Positions 18,764-27,550 of a DNA stretch of 64,000 nt are shown piece after piece. A program made the translations under genes and the position numbers. Position 1 is the first letter of the stretch. Each line of letters begins with the position of its first letter. Under the pieces are notes generated by a model that made no database searches, had not been told where the DNA came from, and saw only the letters and a program-made list of their open reading frames with translations. This DNA comes from Microvirga sp. ACRRW (GTDB taxonomy: Bacteria; Pseudomonadota; Alphaproteobacteria; Rhizobiales; Beijerinckiaceae), in NCBI RefSeq assembly GCF_022346925.1, contig NZ_JAKRNJ010000003.1, positions 372,001-436,000 on the forward strand. The letters are read 5' to 3'.

Positions 18764-20227
18764 TTATTCCGCTGCCTGGATCATCACGGCGCCCTTCAGG
18801 CCCATGCGATCTGCCACGCCGAGACCGTAAGCCTTGTCGGCGAGATAGAAGTGCACGATCTGGCGCTTCACGATCTCTTCCGGCACGCCCTGCATCGCTG
18901 CCGCGATGTTGTCCATGAGCCGGTTCTGCTCGTCCGGGGTCATGAGGCGGAAGAGGTTGCCGGGCTGCGTGTAGTCATCGTTGCCGGCGCGGTGGTCGTA
19001 GCGATCCGCATTGCCCGAGATCTTCAGCGGCGGCTCCGCAGCGCGCTGCGTCTGCACCGGACCGTTGAACGAGTTCGGCTCATAATACGCATCGCCGCGA
19101 TTGGGCGTATCGAACAGCATCGAGCCATCCGCATGGTAGTGATGCACCGGACAGCGCGGACGGTTGACGGGAAGCGCCTCGTAATGCGTGCCGACGCGGT
19201 AGCGGTGCGCGTCCGCATAGGCGAAGATGCGGCCTTGCAGCATCTTGTCGGGTGAGAAGCAGATGCCCGGCACGATGTTCGACGGCGAGAACGAGGATTG
19301 CTCCACTTCCGCGAAGTAGTGAGCGGCATTGCGGTTCAGTTCGAGAACACCAACCTCGATCAGCGGATATTCCGCATGCGGCCACACCTTGGTCACGTCG
19401 AACGGGTTATAGGAGGTCTTCTCCGCATCCGTCTCCGGCATAATCTGCACGCAGAACTTCCAGCGCGGAAAATCGCCGCCTTCGATGGCTTCATACAGAT
19501 CGCGCTGGGCGCTCTCGCGGTCCTTGGCGATGACGGCATTGCCCTCTTCATTCGTCCAGGTCTTGATGCCTTGCATGGACTTGAAGTGGAACTTCACCCA
19601 GAAGCGCTCACCGGCCTCGTTGATGAACGAATAGGTGTGCGAGCCGAAGCCGTGCATGAAGCGGTAGCCCTGCGGCAGGCCGCGATCCGAGAACAGGATC
19701 GTCACCTGATGCAGGCTCTCGGGGCTGAGCGACCAGAAATCCCACATGGCGGTGGGCGAGCGCAGGTTCGTCGCGGGGTGGCGCTTCTGCGTGCGGATGA
19801 AATCGGGGAATTTTACGGGATCGCGGACGAAAAACACCGGCGTGTTGTTGCCGACGATGTCCCAGTTGCCTTCCTCTGTGTAGACCTTCAGAGCGAAACC
19901 GCGCACGTCGCGCTCGGCATCGGCCGCACCGCGCTCGCCGGCGACCGTCGAGAAGCGCAGGAACACTTCCGTCTTCTTGCCGATTTCGGAGAAGACCTTC
20001 GCTTTGGAATACTTGCTGATGTCGTTGGTGATGGTCAGCGTGCCGTAAGCAGCCGAGCCCTTGGCATGCACCACGCGCTCCGGAATGCGCTCGCGGTTCT
20101 GGTGCGCCAGCTTCTCGATCAGCTGGTAATCCTGAAGCAGCAGCGGGCCGCGCTCGCCGGCCGAGAGGCTGTTCTGATTGTCGGCGATCGGCGCACCGGC
20201 GGTGGTCGTCAGCGTCGTCTTGGTCAT
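18764..20227 (-). CDS. katA: Monofunctional haem catalase (KatA type)
   Basis: The 487-residue enzyme breaks hydrogen peroxide into water and oxygen. Catalytic His54 is in [13 protein letters not shown], the distal Asn region is in [17 protein letters not shown], and the proximal haem-ligand Tyr is in [13 protein letters not shown]. The length is that of a small-subunit clade III catalase. ATG at 20227 is chosen over the ATGs at 20281 and 20239, which would add a non-conserved leader. It is divergent from oxyR, which probably activates it through the palindromes between them. Confidence 0.95.
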   Translation of the reverse strand: MTKTTLTTTAGAPIADNQNSLSAGERGPLLLQDYQLIEKLAHQNRERIPERVVHAKGSAAYGTLTITNDISKYSKAKVFSEIGKKTEVFLRFSTVAGERGAADAERDVRGFALKVYTEEGNWDIVGNNTPVFFVRDPVKFPDFIRTQKRHPATNLRSPTAMWDFWSLSPESLHQVTILFSDRGLPQGYRFMHGFGSHTYSFINEAGERFWVKFHFKSMQGIKTWTNEEGNAVIAKDRESAQRDLYEAIEGGDFPRWKFCVQIMPETDAEKTSYNPFDVTKVWPHAEYPLIEVGVLELNRNAAHYFAEVEQSSFSPSNIVPGICFSPDKMLQGRIFAYADAHRYRVGTHYEALPVNRPRCPVHHYHADGSMLFDTPNRGDAYYEPNSFNGPVQTQRAAEPPLKISGNADRYDHRAGNDDYTQPGNLFRLMTPDEQNRLMDNIAAAMQGVPEEIVKRQIVHFYLADKAYGLGVADRMGLKGAVMIQAAE

Positions 20228-20281
20228 GGTCGTCCCCATTGAATCGGGCGCACCATGACCGGGAGGGGAGATCAGGTCCAA

Positions 20282-20319
20282 TTGTATTGATTACAAAATG
20301 CGATCAGATATTCTTATCG
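20282..20319. promoter_or_regulatory. Predicted OxyR-binding region between katA and oxyR
   Basis: TTGTA-ttgat-TACAA (20282-20296) is a perfect LysR-type palindrome containing a T-N11-A box. CGAT (20301-20304) and ATCG (20316-20319) form a second, weaker inverted repeat. Both lie in the 97-bp katA-oxyR divergent promoter region. Binding by OxyR is inferred from position and form. Confidence 0.55.
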
Positions 20320-20324
20320 ACGCC

Positions 20325-21263
20325 ATGGTGACAATCAGACAGCTACGTTATTTCGAGGCGCTTTCTCGCACGCGCCATTTCGGCATGGCCGCCGATCAAT
20401 GCGCGGTGACGCAGCCTGCCTTGTCCATGCAGATCAAGGAATTCGAGCGGGAGCTTGGCATCGAGCTGGTGGAGCGGCGCGGCAACAGTGTCGTGCTCAC
20501 CCTGGCGGGGCAGGAGATCGCCGGGCGGGCGGAAGCGATCCTCACCCAAGTGCGGGAGTTGTCGGAACTGGCTCGTCAGCACCATGGCGTGCTCTCCGGA
20601 CCCGTGCGCCTTGGCATCATTCCATCCGTGGCGCCTTATCTTCTGCCCGCGATCCTCTCAGAAGCGAACCGGCTTTATCCCGACCTCGAGCTGCAGATTC
20701 GCGAGACTCAGACGGATCCGTTGCTGGACGAACTTCTTCGCGGCGAACTCGATGCGGTGCTGGTTGCGCTGCCTGTACAGAACCCGCAGCTGGAAGCAGC
20801 GCCTCTCTTCGAGGACCGTTTTCTCGTAGCCGTGCAGGCTCAAGCCGCCGATCAATGGGCCTCGAAGGATCTGCTCGAATGGATCGGGCAGGAGCGGCTG
20901 CTGCTTCTGGAAGAAGGGCATTGCCTGCGCGATCAGGCGCTGCACTATTGTCAGGTCGCCAATACGCAGGCGCGCAAGGCGCTCGCCGCCGCTTCGCTCA
21001 CCACCATCATGCAGATGGTGGCCGCGGGCCACGGTATCACGCTTCTGCCGGAGCTGTGCGCGGCGACAGAAGTGGACCGCAATCGCGTTGCGCTCATACC
21101 GTTCCCGGAGAACCCGCCCATGCGCACGCTCGGTCTCGCCTGGCGGAAAACATCGGGGCGCAAGCAAGACTTTTCGGCCCTCGCCGATCTGATCAGAGAC
21201 CTTCGGCAGAAGGAACAAGGCCGAGGGAACCTCGGTCATGCAGAGAGGGCGCCGGGCACGTGA
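20325..21263 (+). CDS. oxyR: OxyR, peroxide-sensing LysR-type regulator
   Basis: The 312-residue regulator has an N-terminal helix-turn-helix (RHFGMAADQCAVTQPALSMQ) and a LysR substrate domain. The peroxide-sensing cysteines are conserved: Cys200 and Cys209 in EGHCLRDQALHYC, the equivalents of E. coli Cys199 and Cys208. Oxidation forms a disulfide and switches on target genes. The start at the second ATG (20325, MVTIRQLRYF) fits family alignment better than the upstream ATG at 20298. It is divergent from katA and is followed by a peroxiredoxin gene, making a local peroxide-defence group. Confidence 0.95.
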   Translation: MVTIRQLRYFEALSRTRHFGMAADQCAVTQPALSMQIKEFERELGIELVERRGNSVVLTLAGQEIAGRAEAILTQVRELSELARQHHGVLSGPVRLGIIPSVAPYLLPAILSEANRLYPDLELQIRETQTDPLLDELLRGELDAVLVALPVQNPQLEAAPLFEDRFLVAVQAQAADQWASKDLLEWIGQERLLLLEEGHCLRDQALHYCQVANTQARKALAAASLTTIMQMVAAGHGITLLPELCAATEVDRNRVALIPFPENPPMRTLGLAWRKTSGRKQDFSALADLIRDLRQKEQGRGNLGHAERAPGT

Positions 21264-21376
21264 TCCACTCCGAATAGGTCAGCTTCGGGTATGGAGGGAC
21301 GGCTGTCAGCCATTCCCGCTTATGATATGTTGCGAGCTCTCTTCAGGAGCACAGGATAAAAGTCGGGGAGGTTTTC

Positions 21377-22042
21377 ATGACGCTCCAGCTTGGCGATGTC
21401 GCACCGGATTTCGAAGCCGAAACGACCGAAGGCCATATCCGCTTCCATGATTGGATCGGCAATTCGTGGTGCGTGCTATTCTCACATCCGAAGGACTTCA
21501 CACCCGTCTGCACGACGGAACTCGGCTACATGGCCCGCATCAAGCCCGAGTTCGACAAGCGCAACGTGAAGATCATCGGGCTGAGCGTCGATCCCGTCGA
21601 CAATCACGCCAGATGGGCTGCCGACATTGAGGAAACTCAAGGCCATGCGCCTAATTATCCGATGATCGGCGATTCCGACCTGCACATTTCAAAGCTCTAT
21701 GGCATGCTCCCTGCGAGCACCGGCGGTACCTCGGAAGGACGCACGCCTGCCGACAACCAGACGGTACGCAACGTCTTCGTCATCGGTCCCGACAAGAAGA
21801 TCAAGTTGATCCTCGTCTACCCCATGACCACGGGCCGCAACTTCGATGAAGTGATCCGCGTCATCGACTCGCTTCAGCTGACAGCGAACCACAGAGTTTC
21901 GACTCCGGTGAACTGGCAACAGGGTGAGGATGTCATCATCGCTGGGTCCGTGTCGGACGATGAGGCCAAGAAACTCTACCCCGGTGGCTGGAAGGCTCCG
22001 AAGCCCTATATGCGCATCGTCCCTCAGCCCGGTTCCCGGTGA
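21377..22042 (+). CDS. 1-Cys (Prx6-type) peroxiredoxin
   Basis: The 221-residue protein reduces peroxides using one peroxidatic cysteine, Cys45 in DFTPVCTTELG. The long C-terminal extension (TPVNWQQGEDVIIAGSVSD, then KKLYPGGWKAPKPYMRIVPQ) is typical of Prx6, which lacks a conserved resolving cysteine in the usual place. GGGGAGG is 5 nt upstream of the ATG. It heads a plus-strand run with a persulfide-dioxygenase-like gene (34-bp gap) and cysK, downstream of oxyR, so it may be under OxyR control. Confidence 0.93.
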   Translation: MTLQLGDVAPDFEAETTEGHIRFHDWIGNSWCVLFSHPKDFTPVCTTELGYMARIKPEFDKRNVKIIGLSVDPVDNHARWAADIEETQGHAPNYPMIGDSDLHISKLYGMLPASTGGTSEGRTPADNQTVRNVFVIGPDKKIKLILVYPMTTGRNFDEVIRVIDSLQLTANHRVSTPVNWQQGEDVIIAGSVSDDEAKKLYPGGWKAPKPYMRIVPQPGSR

Positions 22043-22076
22043 TCGTTCGGGGATTGTCTCAGAGGAGCGCTAAGAG

Positions 22077-23000
22077 ATGAGCATAGAGGCCCCTCCGCAC
22101 TCCGGTGCCGGGACGCGGACAGCAGCGCCGCATGTTGCGGCGTTCTTCGAGCGCCGCACCTTCAGCATTCAATATGTGGTGTCCGACCCAGGCACAGGCG
22201 AATGCGCCGTTATCGACCCTGTTCTCGACTACGACGAAAAGTCGGGGTCGATCGCCACCCATTCGGCGGATGAGATTCTTCAGTACATCTCCGAGAAAAA
22301 TCTGACGCCCGCATGGATCCTGGACACGCATCCGCATGCGGATCACCTGTCCGCCATGGATTACTTGAGGCGAAAGACAGGTGCGCGAACCGGGATCGGC
22401 GAGAAGGTCGTCGGCGTTCAAAAACTCTGGAAGGACATCTACAACCTGCCCGACAGTTTTCCGACTGACGGTTCGCAATGGGATCGCCTTTTCGCGGACG
22501 GGGAAAGGTTTCGGATCGGCGGATTGGATGCGACGGTCCTGTTCTCGCCCGGACACACGCTTGCTTCGATCACCTATGTCGTGGGAGACGCGGCCTTCGT
22601 GCACGACACGCTGCTGATGCCGGATTACGGCACCGCCCGCTGCGACTTTCCCGGCGGCGATGCCTCACAGTTGTGGCATACCATGCAGCGCATTCTCGCC
22701 CTGCCGGACGACACGCGCCTTTTCATGGGGCATGACTACATGCCGGGCGGTCGCGCGCCTGCCTGGGAGAGCACGGTGGCCGAACAGCGGGCGCGGAACG
22801 TTCATCTCGTGCAGGCTCCGAGCGAGGAGCGCTTCGTGGAATTCCGCAAGGCCCGAGACGCGACACTTCCGATGCCGAAGCTCATCCTGCACGCGCTTCA
22901 GGTGAACATCGCGGCCGGTCGCCTGCCCGAGCCCGAGGGAAATGGCCGTCGTTACCTGAAGATCCCCCTTGACGCTCTCTCGGGAGTGCGGTGGGACTAG
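22077..23000 (+). CDS. MBL-fold persulfide dioxygenase-like protein (Blh/ETHE1 type)
   Basis: The 307-residue protein has the MBL metal motif THPHADHLSAMDYLRR, a further His in FSPGHTLASITYV and the Asp in LMPDYGTARCDFPGGDASQL, which is characteristic of ETHE1/Blh persulfide dioxygenases. These iron enzymes oxidise glutathione persulfide to sulfite and glutathione. No rhodanese domain is fused. The next gene is a cysteine synthase and a sulfite-type exporter lies nearby, which supports a sulfide or persulfide detoxification role; substrate assignment is inference. Confidence 0.88.
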   Translation: MSIEAPPHSGAGTRTAAPHVAAFFERRTFSIQYVVSDPGTGECAVIDPVLDYDEKSGSIATHSADEILQYISEKNLTPAWILDTHPHADHLSAMDYLRRKTGARTGIGEKVVGVQKLWKDIYNLPDSFPTDGSQWDRLFADGERFRIGGLDATVLFSPGHTLASITYVVGDAAFVHDTLLMPDYGTARCDFPGGDASQLWHTMQRILALPDDTRLFMGHDYMPGGRAPAWESTVAEQRARNVHLVQAPSEERFVEFRKARDATLPMPKLILHALQVNIAAGRLPEPEGNGRRYLKIPLDALSGVRWD

Positions 23001-23036
23001 AGCCCGCTACAAGGCATGCAGGAGGGGAGACAAGCG

Positions 23037-24065
23037 ATGATCCATCAAGGGATCGTGGATGCGATCGGCAACACGCCGTTGATCAAACTCCATCGCGCAT
23101 CCGAGATGACGGGATGTACGATCCTGGGCAAGGCCGAGTTCATGAATCCTGGGCAGTCCGTAAAGGATCGCGCCGCGCTCTTCATCATCCAGGATGCGGT
23201 CCGGCGCGGGGAGCTTCGTCCGGGCGGCGTCATCGTCGAGGGGACCGCCGGCAATACGGGCATCGGCCTTGCGCTCGTGGGCAATGCGCTGGGCTATCGC
23301 ACGGTGATCGTGATCCCCGAGACGCAGACGCAAGAAAAGAAGGATATGCTGCGGCTTGCGGGCGCCGAACTCATCGAGGTGCCCGCCGTGCCTTACGCCA
23401 ATCCCAACAACTACGTGAAGGTGTCCGGCCGTCTTGCGGAGCGCCTTGCTGCGTCCGAGCCGAACGGAGCGATCTGGGCCAACCAGTTCGACAATGTCGC
23501 CAACCGGCAGGGGCATGTGGAAACGACAGGCCCCGAGATCTGGCAGCAGACGGATGGCAATGTCGACGGCTTCATCTGCGCGGTGGGAACCGGCGGCACG
23601 CTCGCCGGTGTAGGCGAAGCGTTGAAGCAAAAAAATCCGAAAGTCGTGATCGGTCTTGCCGACCCCATGGGTGCTGCGCTCTACAATTATTATACGGCAG
23701 GTGAGTTGAAGGCGACGGGCTCATCCATCACGGAAGGGATAGGCCAGGGCCGCATCACGAAAAATCTGGAAGGCGCGCCTATCGATATGGCGTTCCAAAT
23801 TCCCGATGAGGAGGCATTGCCGGTCATTTTCGAGCTGCTTGAACATGAAGGCCTGTGCCTCGGCGGCTCGTCGGGCATCAATGTTGCGGGCGCGATCCGT
23901 CTCGCCCGTCATCTCGGTCCTGGGCACACCATCGTTACCGTGCTTTGCGATTACGGCACACGCTACCAGTCGAAGCTCTTCAATCCGAACTTCCTGCGCG
24001 AGAAGAATCTGCCGGTGCCTGAATGGCTGGAGCGTAAGACCACAATTGATGCGGGCCTTGTGTAA
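23037..24065 (+). CDS. cysK: Cysteine synthase A-like PLP enzyme
   Basis: The 342-residue enzyme belongs to the beta-substituting PLP family that makes cysteine from O-acetylserine and sulfide. The PLP Lys43 is in NPGQSVKDRAA; the cofactor phosphate loop is GTAGNTGIG with CAVGTGGTLAG later. GGAGGGGAGA precedes the ATG at 23037, which is preferred to an in-frame ATG at 23016. At 342 residues it is somewhat longer than CysK (about 310-323) because of its C-terminal segment and may be a specialised paralogue. It ends a run with the peroxiredoxin and persulfide dioxygenase genes and would capture released sulfide. Confidence 0.9.
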   Translation: MIHQGIVDAIGNTPLIKLHRASEMTGCTILGKAEFMNPGQSVKDRAALFIIQDAVRRGELRPGGVIVEGTAGNTGIGLALVGNALGYRTVIVIPETQTQEKKDMLRLAGAELIEVPAVPYANPNNYVKVSGRLAERLAASEPNGAIWANQFDNVANRQGHVETTGPEIWQQTDGNVDGFICAVGTGGTLAGVGEALKQKNPKVVIGLADPMGAALYNYYTAGELKATGSSITEGIGQGRITKNLEGAPIDMAFQIPDEEALPVIFELLEHEGLCLGGSSGINVAGAIRLARHLGPGHTIVTVLCDYGTRYQSKLFNPNFLREKNLPVPEWLERKTTIDAGLV

Positions 24066-24079
24066 CAATCCCTAATAAG

Positions 24080-24113
24080 GACGCCCGCCTGATAGCGACA
24101 TGAGGCGGGCGTC
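24080..24113. terminator. Bidirectional hairpin terminator
   Basis: GACGCCCGCCT (24080-24090) and AGGCGGGCGTC (24103-24113) form a perfect 11-bp stem with a 12-nt loop between the converging cysK and the hypothetical gene ending at 24132. No long T-run follows on either side. Confidence 0.7.
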
Positions 24114-24131
24114 AGACGGTTCCGAGAGGTC

Positions 24132-24572
24132 TCAGGCCGCGGACGGGGTGGTGTTGCTGTCCGTCGCTTCGCTCTCTTCAGGCCGCTGCGTGTGCGTGCG
24201 TGAGAGATTGACCGGCGGACGCGGAGGCTGGGCAGAGTTGGTTTTCGCGACCGCGTTGAAGTTTTGAAGATCGGCCTGAATGCTGTCGAGAAGGTCGATC
24301 ATCCACATCTCGCTCGCATCGATCTTGTCCCGCAGGGCGGATTTCGCGATGTCGACCTTCGCGGAAATTTCCATCGGGTTACGGGATTGCAACGTGCTGA
24401 AATCCTGCTCCACGGTGGTGAGCTCCACCAGAAGCTCATCGCGAAGAGCCCGCTGATCCTCGCTGGTGATCAGAGGCGAGTTCAGCATGCCGCGTAAGGC
24501 GGCCCAGCGCAGTCCGAGAGCACTCACCGATTGCGTGCTGCTGAGTTCTGCAAGTTTCTGATTTTCTGCCAC
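24132..24572 (-). CDS. Hypothetical helical protein
   Basis: From a GTG at 24572 the protein has 146 residues; AAGGAT lies 7 nt upstream, while an ATG far upstream at 24653 has no such site. It is rich in Leu, Ala, Glu and Asp with long helical stretches (SEDQRALRDELLVELTTVEQ, then VDIAKSALRDKIDASEMWMI) and a Pro/Ser/Thr-rich tail. There is no signal peptide, membrane segment or Cys. No family is recognised. It sits between cysK and the TauE/SafE gene. Confidence 0.65.
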   Translation of the reverse strand: MAENQKLAELSSTQSVSALGLRWAALRGMLNSPLITSEDQRALRDELLVELTTVEQDFSTLQSRNPMEISAKVDIAKSALRDKIDASEMWMIDLLDSIQADLQNFNAVAKTNSAQPPRPPVNLSRTHTQRPEESEATDSNTTPSAA

Positions 24573-24680
24573 GGGATCATCCTTTGAAAGCACTTGGATT
24601 AGAACCGTGACAGAAAGCGGGATGGTTGTGGCGTGAATCGGGCAGACGCACAAGAAATGCGCCTGCTCCTCGCGAAAAGA

Positions 24681-25457
24681 TTATGCGCGGGCAGGCATGA
24701 AGAAAATAAGTGTTAGAGCTGCGCCGACTGCAATCACCAGCCACCGAATAACGTTAATGGGCAAGCGGCGTCCGAAGACGACGCCGATGTAACCGCCGGC
24801 AATCGACGCAAAGCCGACGATGATTGTCTCGGGCCAGCTGACAATGCCCTTTGCAACGAACACCACGACGGCCACAAGCTGGATCACCGTGGAGCAAAGA
24901 TGCTTTGCCGAGTTGATCAAATGAAAATCATCGCCCTCGGTGATCGCGAGCGCCGCGAGCATGACGATGCCCATGCCGGCGCCGAAGAAACCGCCATAAA
25001 TTGCGACGCAGAGCTGGAAAGCGAGCCCGACAACCCAAGCTCTCGTCGAAGGATGCGGCCCCTCGCTTTTCCCGATGCGCCGCGCGAGGCCCACGATGCG
25101 CGGGCTTGCAGCGAATAGAACGGTGGCGAACAGGATGAGCCACGGAACGATCTTGCTGAACGAAGCCTCGTTCGTAATGGTGAGGATATAGGCGCCGCCG
25201 AGGCCGCCGATCAGGCTTACGACGCCGAGTGCCGCGAAGCGTCGTGCGTTGGCGGCGAGTTCGCGCCGATAGGCCCAGGCGCTCGACAGATTGGCGGGCG
25301 TCACCGCCACCGCGCTCGTGGCATTGGCTACCACCGGAGGTAATCCCGCCGCGACGAGAGCCGAGAAGGTGAAGAAAGTGCCGCCGCCTGCAATGGCATT
25401 GACGAGACCTGCGGCAAGGCCTGAAGCCGCGAGAAGCGCTGCAGTGGTGAGTTCCAT
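24681..25457 (-). CDS. TauE/SafE-family anion exporter
   Basis: The 258-residue inner-membrane protein has about eight hydrophobic helices and the TauE/SafE repeats: GLAAGLVNAIAGGGTFFTFS near the start and YGGFFGAGMGIVML in the second half. Members export sulfite, sulfoacetate or related organosulfur anions. ATG at 25457 (MELTTAALLA) is chosen since the frame upstream codes for an unlikely leader. Its closeness to the persulfide dioxygenase gene, whose product is sulfite, suggests sulfite export; this is inferred. Confidence 0.87.
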   Translation of the reverse strand: MELTTAALLAASGLAAGLVNAIAGGGTFFTFSALVAAGLPPVVANATSAVAVTPANLSSAWAYRRELAANARRFAALGVVSLIGGLGGAYILTITNEASFSKIVPWLILFATVLFAASPRIVGLARRIGKSEGPHPSTRAWVVGLAFQLCVAIYGGFFGAGMGIVMLAALAITEGDDFHLINSAKHLCSTVIQLVAVVVFVAKGIVSWPETIIVGFASIAGGYIGVVFGRRLPINVIRWLVIAVGAALTLIFFMPARA

Positions 25458-25660
25458 GATCCGTTCTGTTCGATGAGAAGAGGCAGACAGAGTGAAGGTG
25501 CGGGATAGCACGAAGATGTCTGACAAGCCCATTGGGCGAACGTCTAGCCGGTCAAAGTTGGCAAAAAAGGAAGATTTGCCTCTAAAAACCCGTGGTTTCC
25601 TGTGGATCGCAGCTTTGGCGTCCATTGCCCTCGAGGCGGCAAGGGCGGATGTTAGAACAC

Positions 25661-25918
25661 ATGTCGAACATCATCCCTCTCGCCCCGCGCCTGAAACAGG
25701 CCAGGTCCACCGCCACGGAGGCGGAGGAGCGGGCGACTCTGGCTGCGGATCTCATCGATCTGATCGAGCGGGTACGGGAGATGACCGAGCACGTTGCAGC
25801 CCTGACCGGCCCTTCCCTGCAGATTCAGCAGACGGCCCAGCAACTCCTCGATGCCGGCACCTCCCTCGAGCGCGCCGTCGAGTCCCTGACGGAGAATGGC
25901 GAATGGGTGCCGTTCTAA
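25661..25918 (+). CDS. Hypothetical small protein
   Basis: The 85-residue protein starts MSNIIPLAPRLKQAR and is mostly helical and acidic (EAEERATLAADLIDLIERVR). The ATG at 25661 is preferred over 25649 and 25592 on codon use. There is no signal or membrane segment. It is isolated between two minus-strand genes. I do not recognise the family. Confidence 0.5.
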   Translation: MSNIIPLAPRLKQARSTATEAEERATLAADLIDLIERVREMTEHVAALTGPSLQIQQTAQQLLDAGTSLERAVESLTENGEWVPF

Positions 25919-25957
25919 CGGCCTCTTCGACACCAGCTTAACAATTCTCTCTTCGTC

Positions 25958-27472
25958 TCATTTCAGTGCTTCCATGCGCTCGGAGGCTTGGCTCATTCCG
26001 AGCGCTTGGGCCTGCGCATAATATTCCCGTGCCTTGCCCACATCGCCGCGAATGCCGCGTGCGCCGAGCTTGGAGAGAATATGAGGATCAAACGTCTCTG
26101 CGAGCAAGAAAGCCGCTCGCGCATGGCCGTTCGACAAGGCGTGTTCGAGAAGCAGGCGCGCTCCACTCACATCGCCTTTCTGAAACAGCTCTTCCGCGCG
26201 TGCCACCAGCCGGTCATCTGGTCTGATCTGGCTCGCCTTAGGCTCAGGCAAAGATTCTTTAGCTGCCGGAGGCGCGGCGGGAGCGATGCGAGCCGTCGAA
26301 AGGGGGCGGGCGGCCTCAGGCAATTGTGTGATTGCCACTGTTGCAGGGCTCTTGGCGGGCAGCGCGGATGTGACGGATCCCGGCGCCGGTTCCTCCTTTA
26401 CGGGAACGACGGAAGGTGAGGGTGCGCGACCGTCTCCCTGCCCGAGGGATGTGAAAGTCTCCGCTTTGATCCTTGCAGATCCGGGCGTTGGCGAAGCCAC
26501 GTTCGGATCCTGCGTCCCCTGAAGCGAGCGTAGCTCCTGCGCCGTGTCTGCAAGCCTCTGGGCGAAGTCATCGCCTCGCACTTGCGCCTGAGAGAGAATG
26601 TCCTCCAGTTCCGCGATCCGGATGGCGGATTCTCCTTCCTGTTCTTTCAAGGCTTGCAGGTTGCGCATTTCCTCTCGCGCATCGGCGAGCTGGCGCTCGA
26701 TGGTGTCACCGCGCTCACGTTCGCGCTGCAGCAGCGTTTCCAGTTTGGAAACCTCCTGCGTCTTCGCTATTGCGCCCGTTACTCCTGCGGTCTGGAGTGC
26801 GCGATAATCGGTCTGCAGATTGGCGAGCTGCTGCATGATGGCTTCACGCTGTTGCCTCTCCTGCTGCAGATCGTGCTGCAATCCCGAAACCTTGATGTTG
26901 GCGCCGGAGGACTCCGTTTCCAGGCGCACTGTGAGGGCATTGTATTGCTTCGTGAGATCGGAGAGCGTCCGTGTGATCGCCGCGCTGTGGGATTGCTCCC
27001 GGTCGAGCGCTTCCTGCAGATCGGCCAGGTTGTCTTCACTGGACTGGGCGGGAGCGATGCATGCCGATGGAGAGCCGGGCGAGTTCTGTGCGGCCTGAAG
27101 GCCAAGGCCTTGCAGGGAAGACAGAAGATCAGGATCACGAATGCGGTCGATGAGCGCGATGGCAAGCGTGCCTGCCTCGATGGCTGCGTTGAGTGTGGTT
27201 TCCGCCTCCTTCAGGTCGCCTCGCTGCATGGCGGAGAGAAGCTGCACCGCAAGCCGCTCCCGGTCGGGAGAGGTGACGAGGAAGGGAAGCATGGCCGATA
27301 GATCGCTGGTGTTCCCCCTCCAGGTTGCCGCATCCTCATCGATTGTTGCCTCGGGATATTGACCCGGAGCGTTCTCGGCGAGAGCGGGGCCTGCGAGAGA
27401 GAGACTGATCAAAGCGATCGTGAGGATTTCGGTGGCGGAATGCGAAAGCCGGAGATGATCCCGCTTGTTCAT
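25958..27472 (-). CDS. Secreted coiled-coil protein with Sel1-like C-terminus
   Basis: The 504-residue protein has a signal peptide (cleavage near GPALAEN), a long coiled coil at about residues 150-315 (DLQQERQQREAIMQQLANLQ and following), a Pro/Ala-rich linker, and a C-terminal Sel1/TPR-like repeat (ARAEELFQKGDVSGARLLLE, then GKAREYYAQAQALGMSQA). Such repeats usually bind proteins in the periplasm. It is 78 nt downstream of a TAXI solute-binding protein on the same strand and is probably cotranscribed with it. No function is known; a scaffold for an envelope complex is one possibility. Confidence 0.75.
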   Translation of the reverse strand: MNKRDHLRLSHSATEILTIALISLSLAGPALAENAPGQYPEATIDEDAATWRGNTSDLSAMLPFLVTSPDRERLAVQLLSAMQRGDLKEAETTLNAAIEAGTLAIALIDRIRDPDLLSSLQGLGLQAAQNSPGSPSACIAPAQSSEDNLADLQEALDREQSHSAAITRTLSDLTKQYNALTVRLETESSGANIKVSGLQHDLQQERQQREAIMQQLANLQTDYRALQTAGVTGAIAKTQEVSKLETLLQRERERGDTIERQLADAREEMRNLQALKEQEGESAIRIAELEDILSQAQVRGDDFAQRLADTAQELRSLQGTQDPNVASPTPGSARIKAETFTSLGQGDGRAPSPSVVPVKEEPAPGSVTSALPAKSPATVAITQLPEAARPLSTARIAPAAPPAAKESLPEPKASQIRPDDRLVARAEELFQKGDVSGARLLLEHALSNGHARAAFLLAETFDPHILSKLGARGIRGDVGKAREYYAQAQALGMSQASERMEALK

Positions 27473-27550
27473 GTCGGACCTCCTAGGGCGGTCGCCGAAG
27501 GCTCGATGATGAGCCCTCGGCTTCGGTCCTGATTGTTGTGTGTTGTTGTC

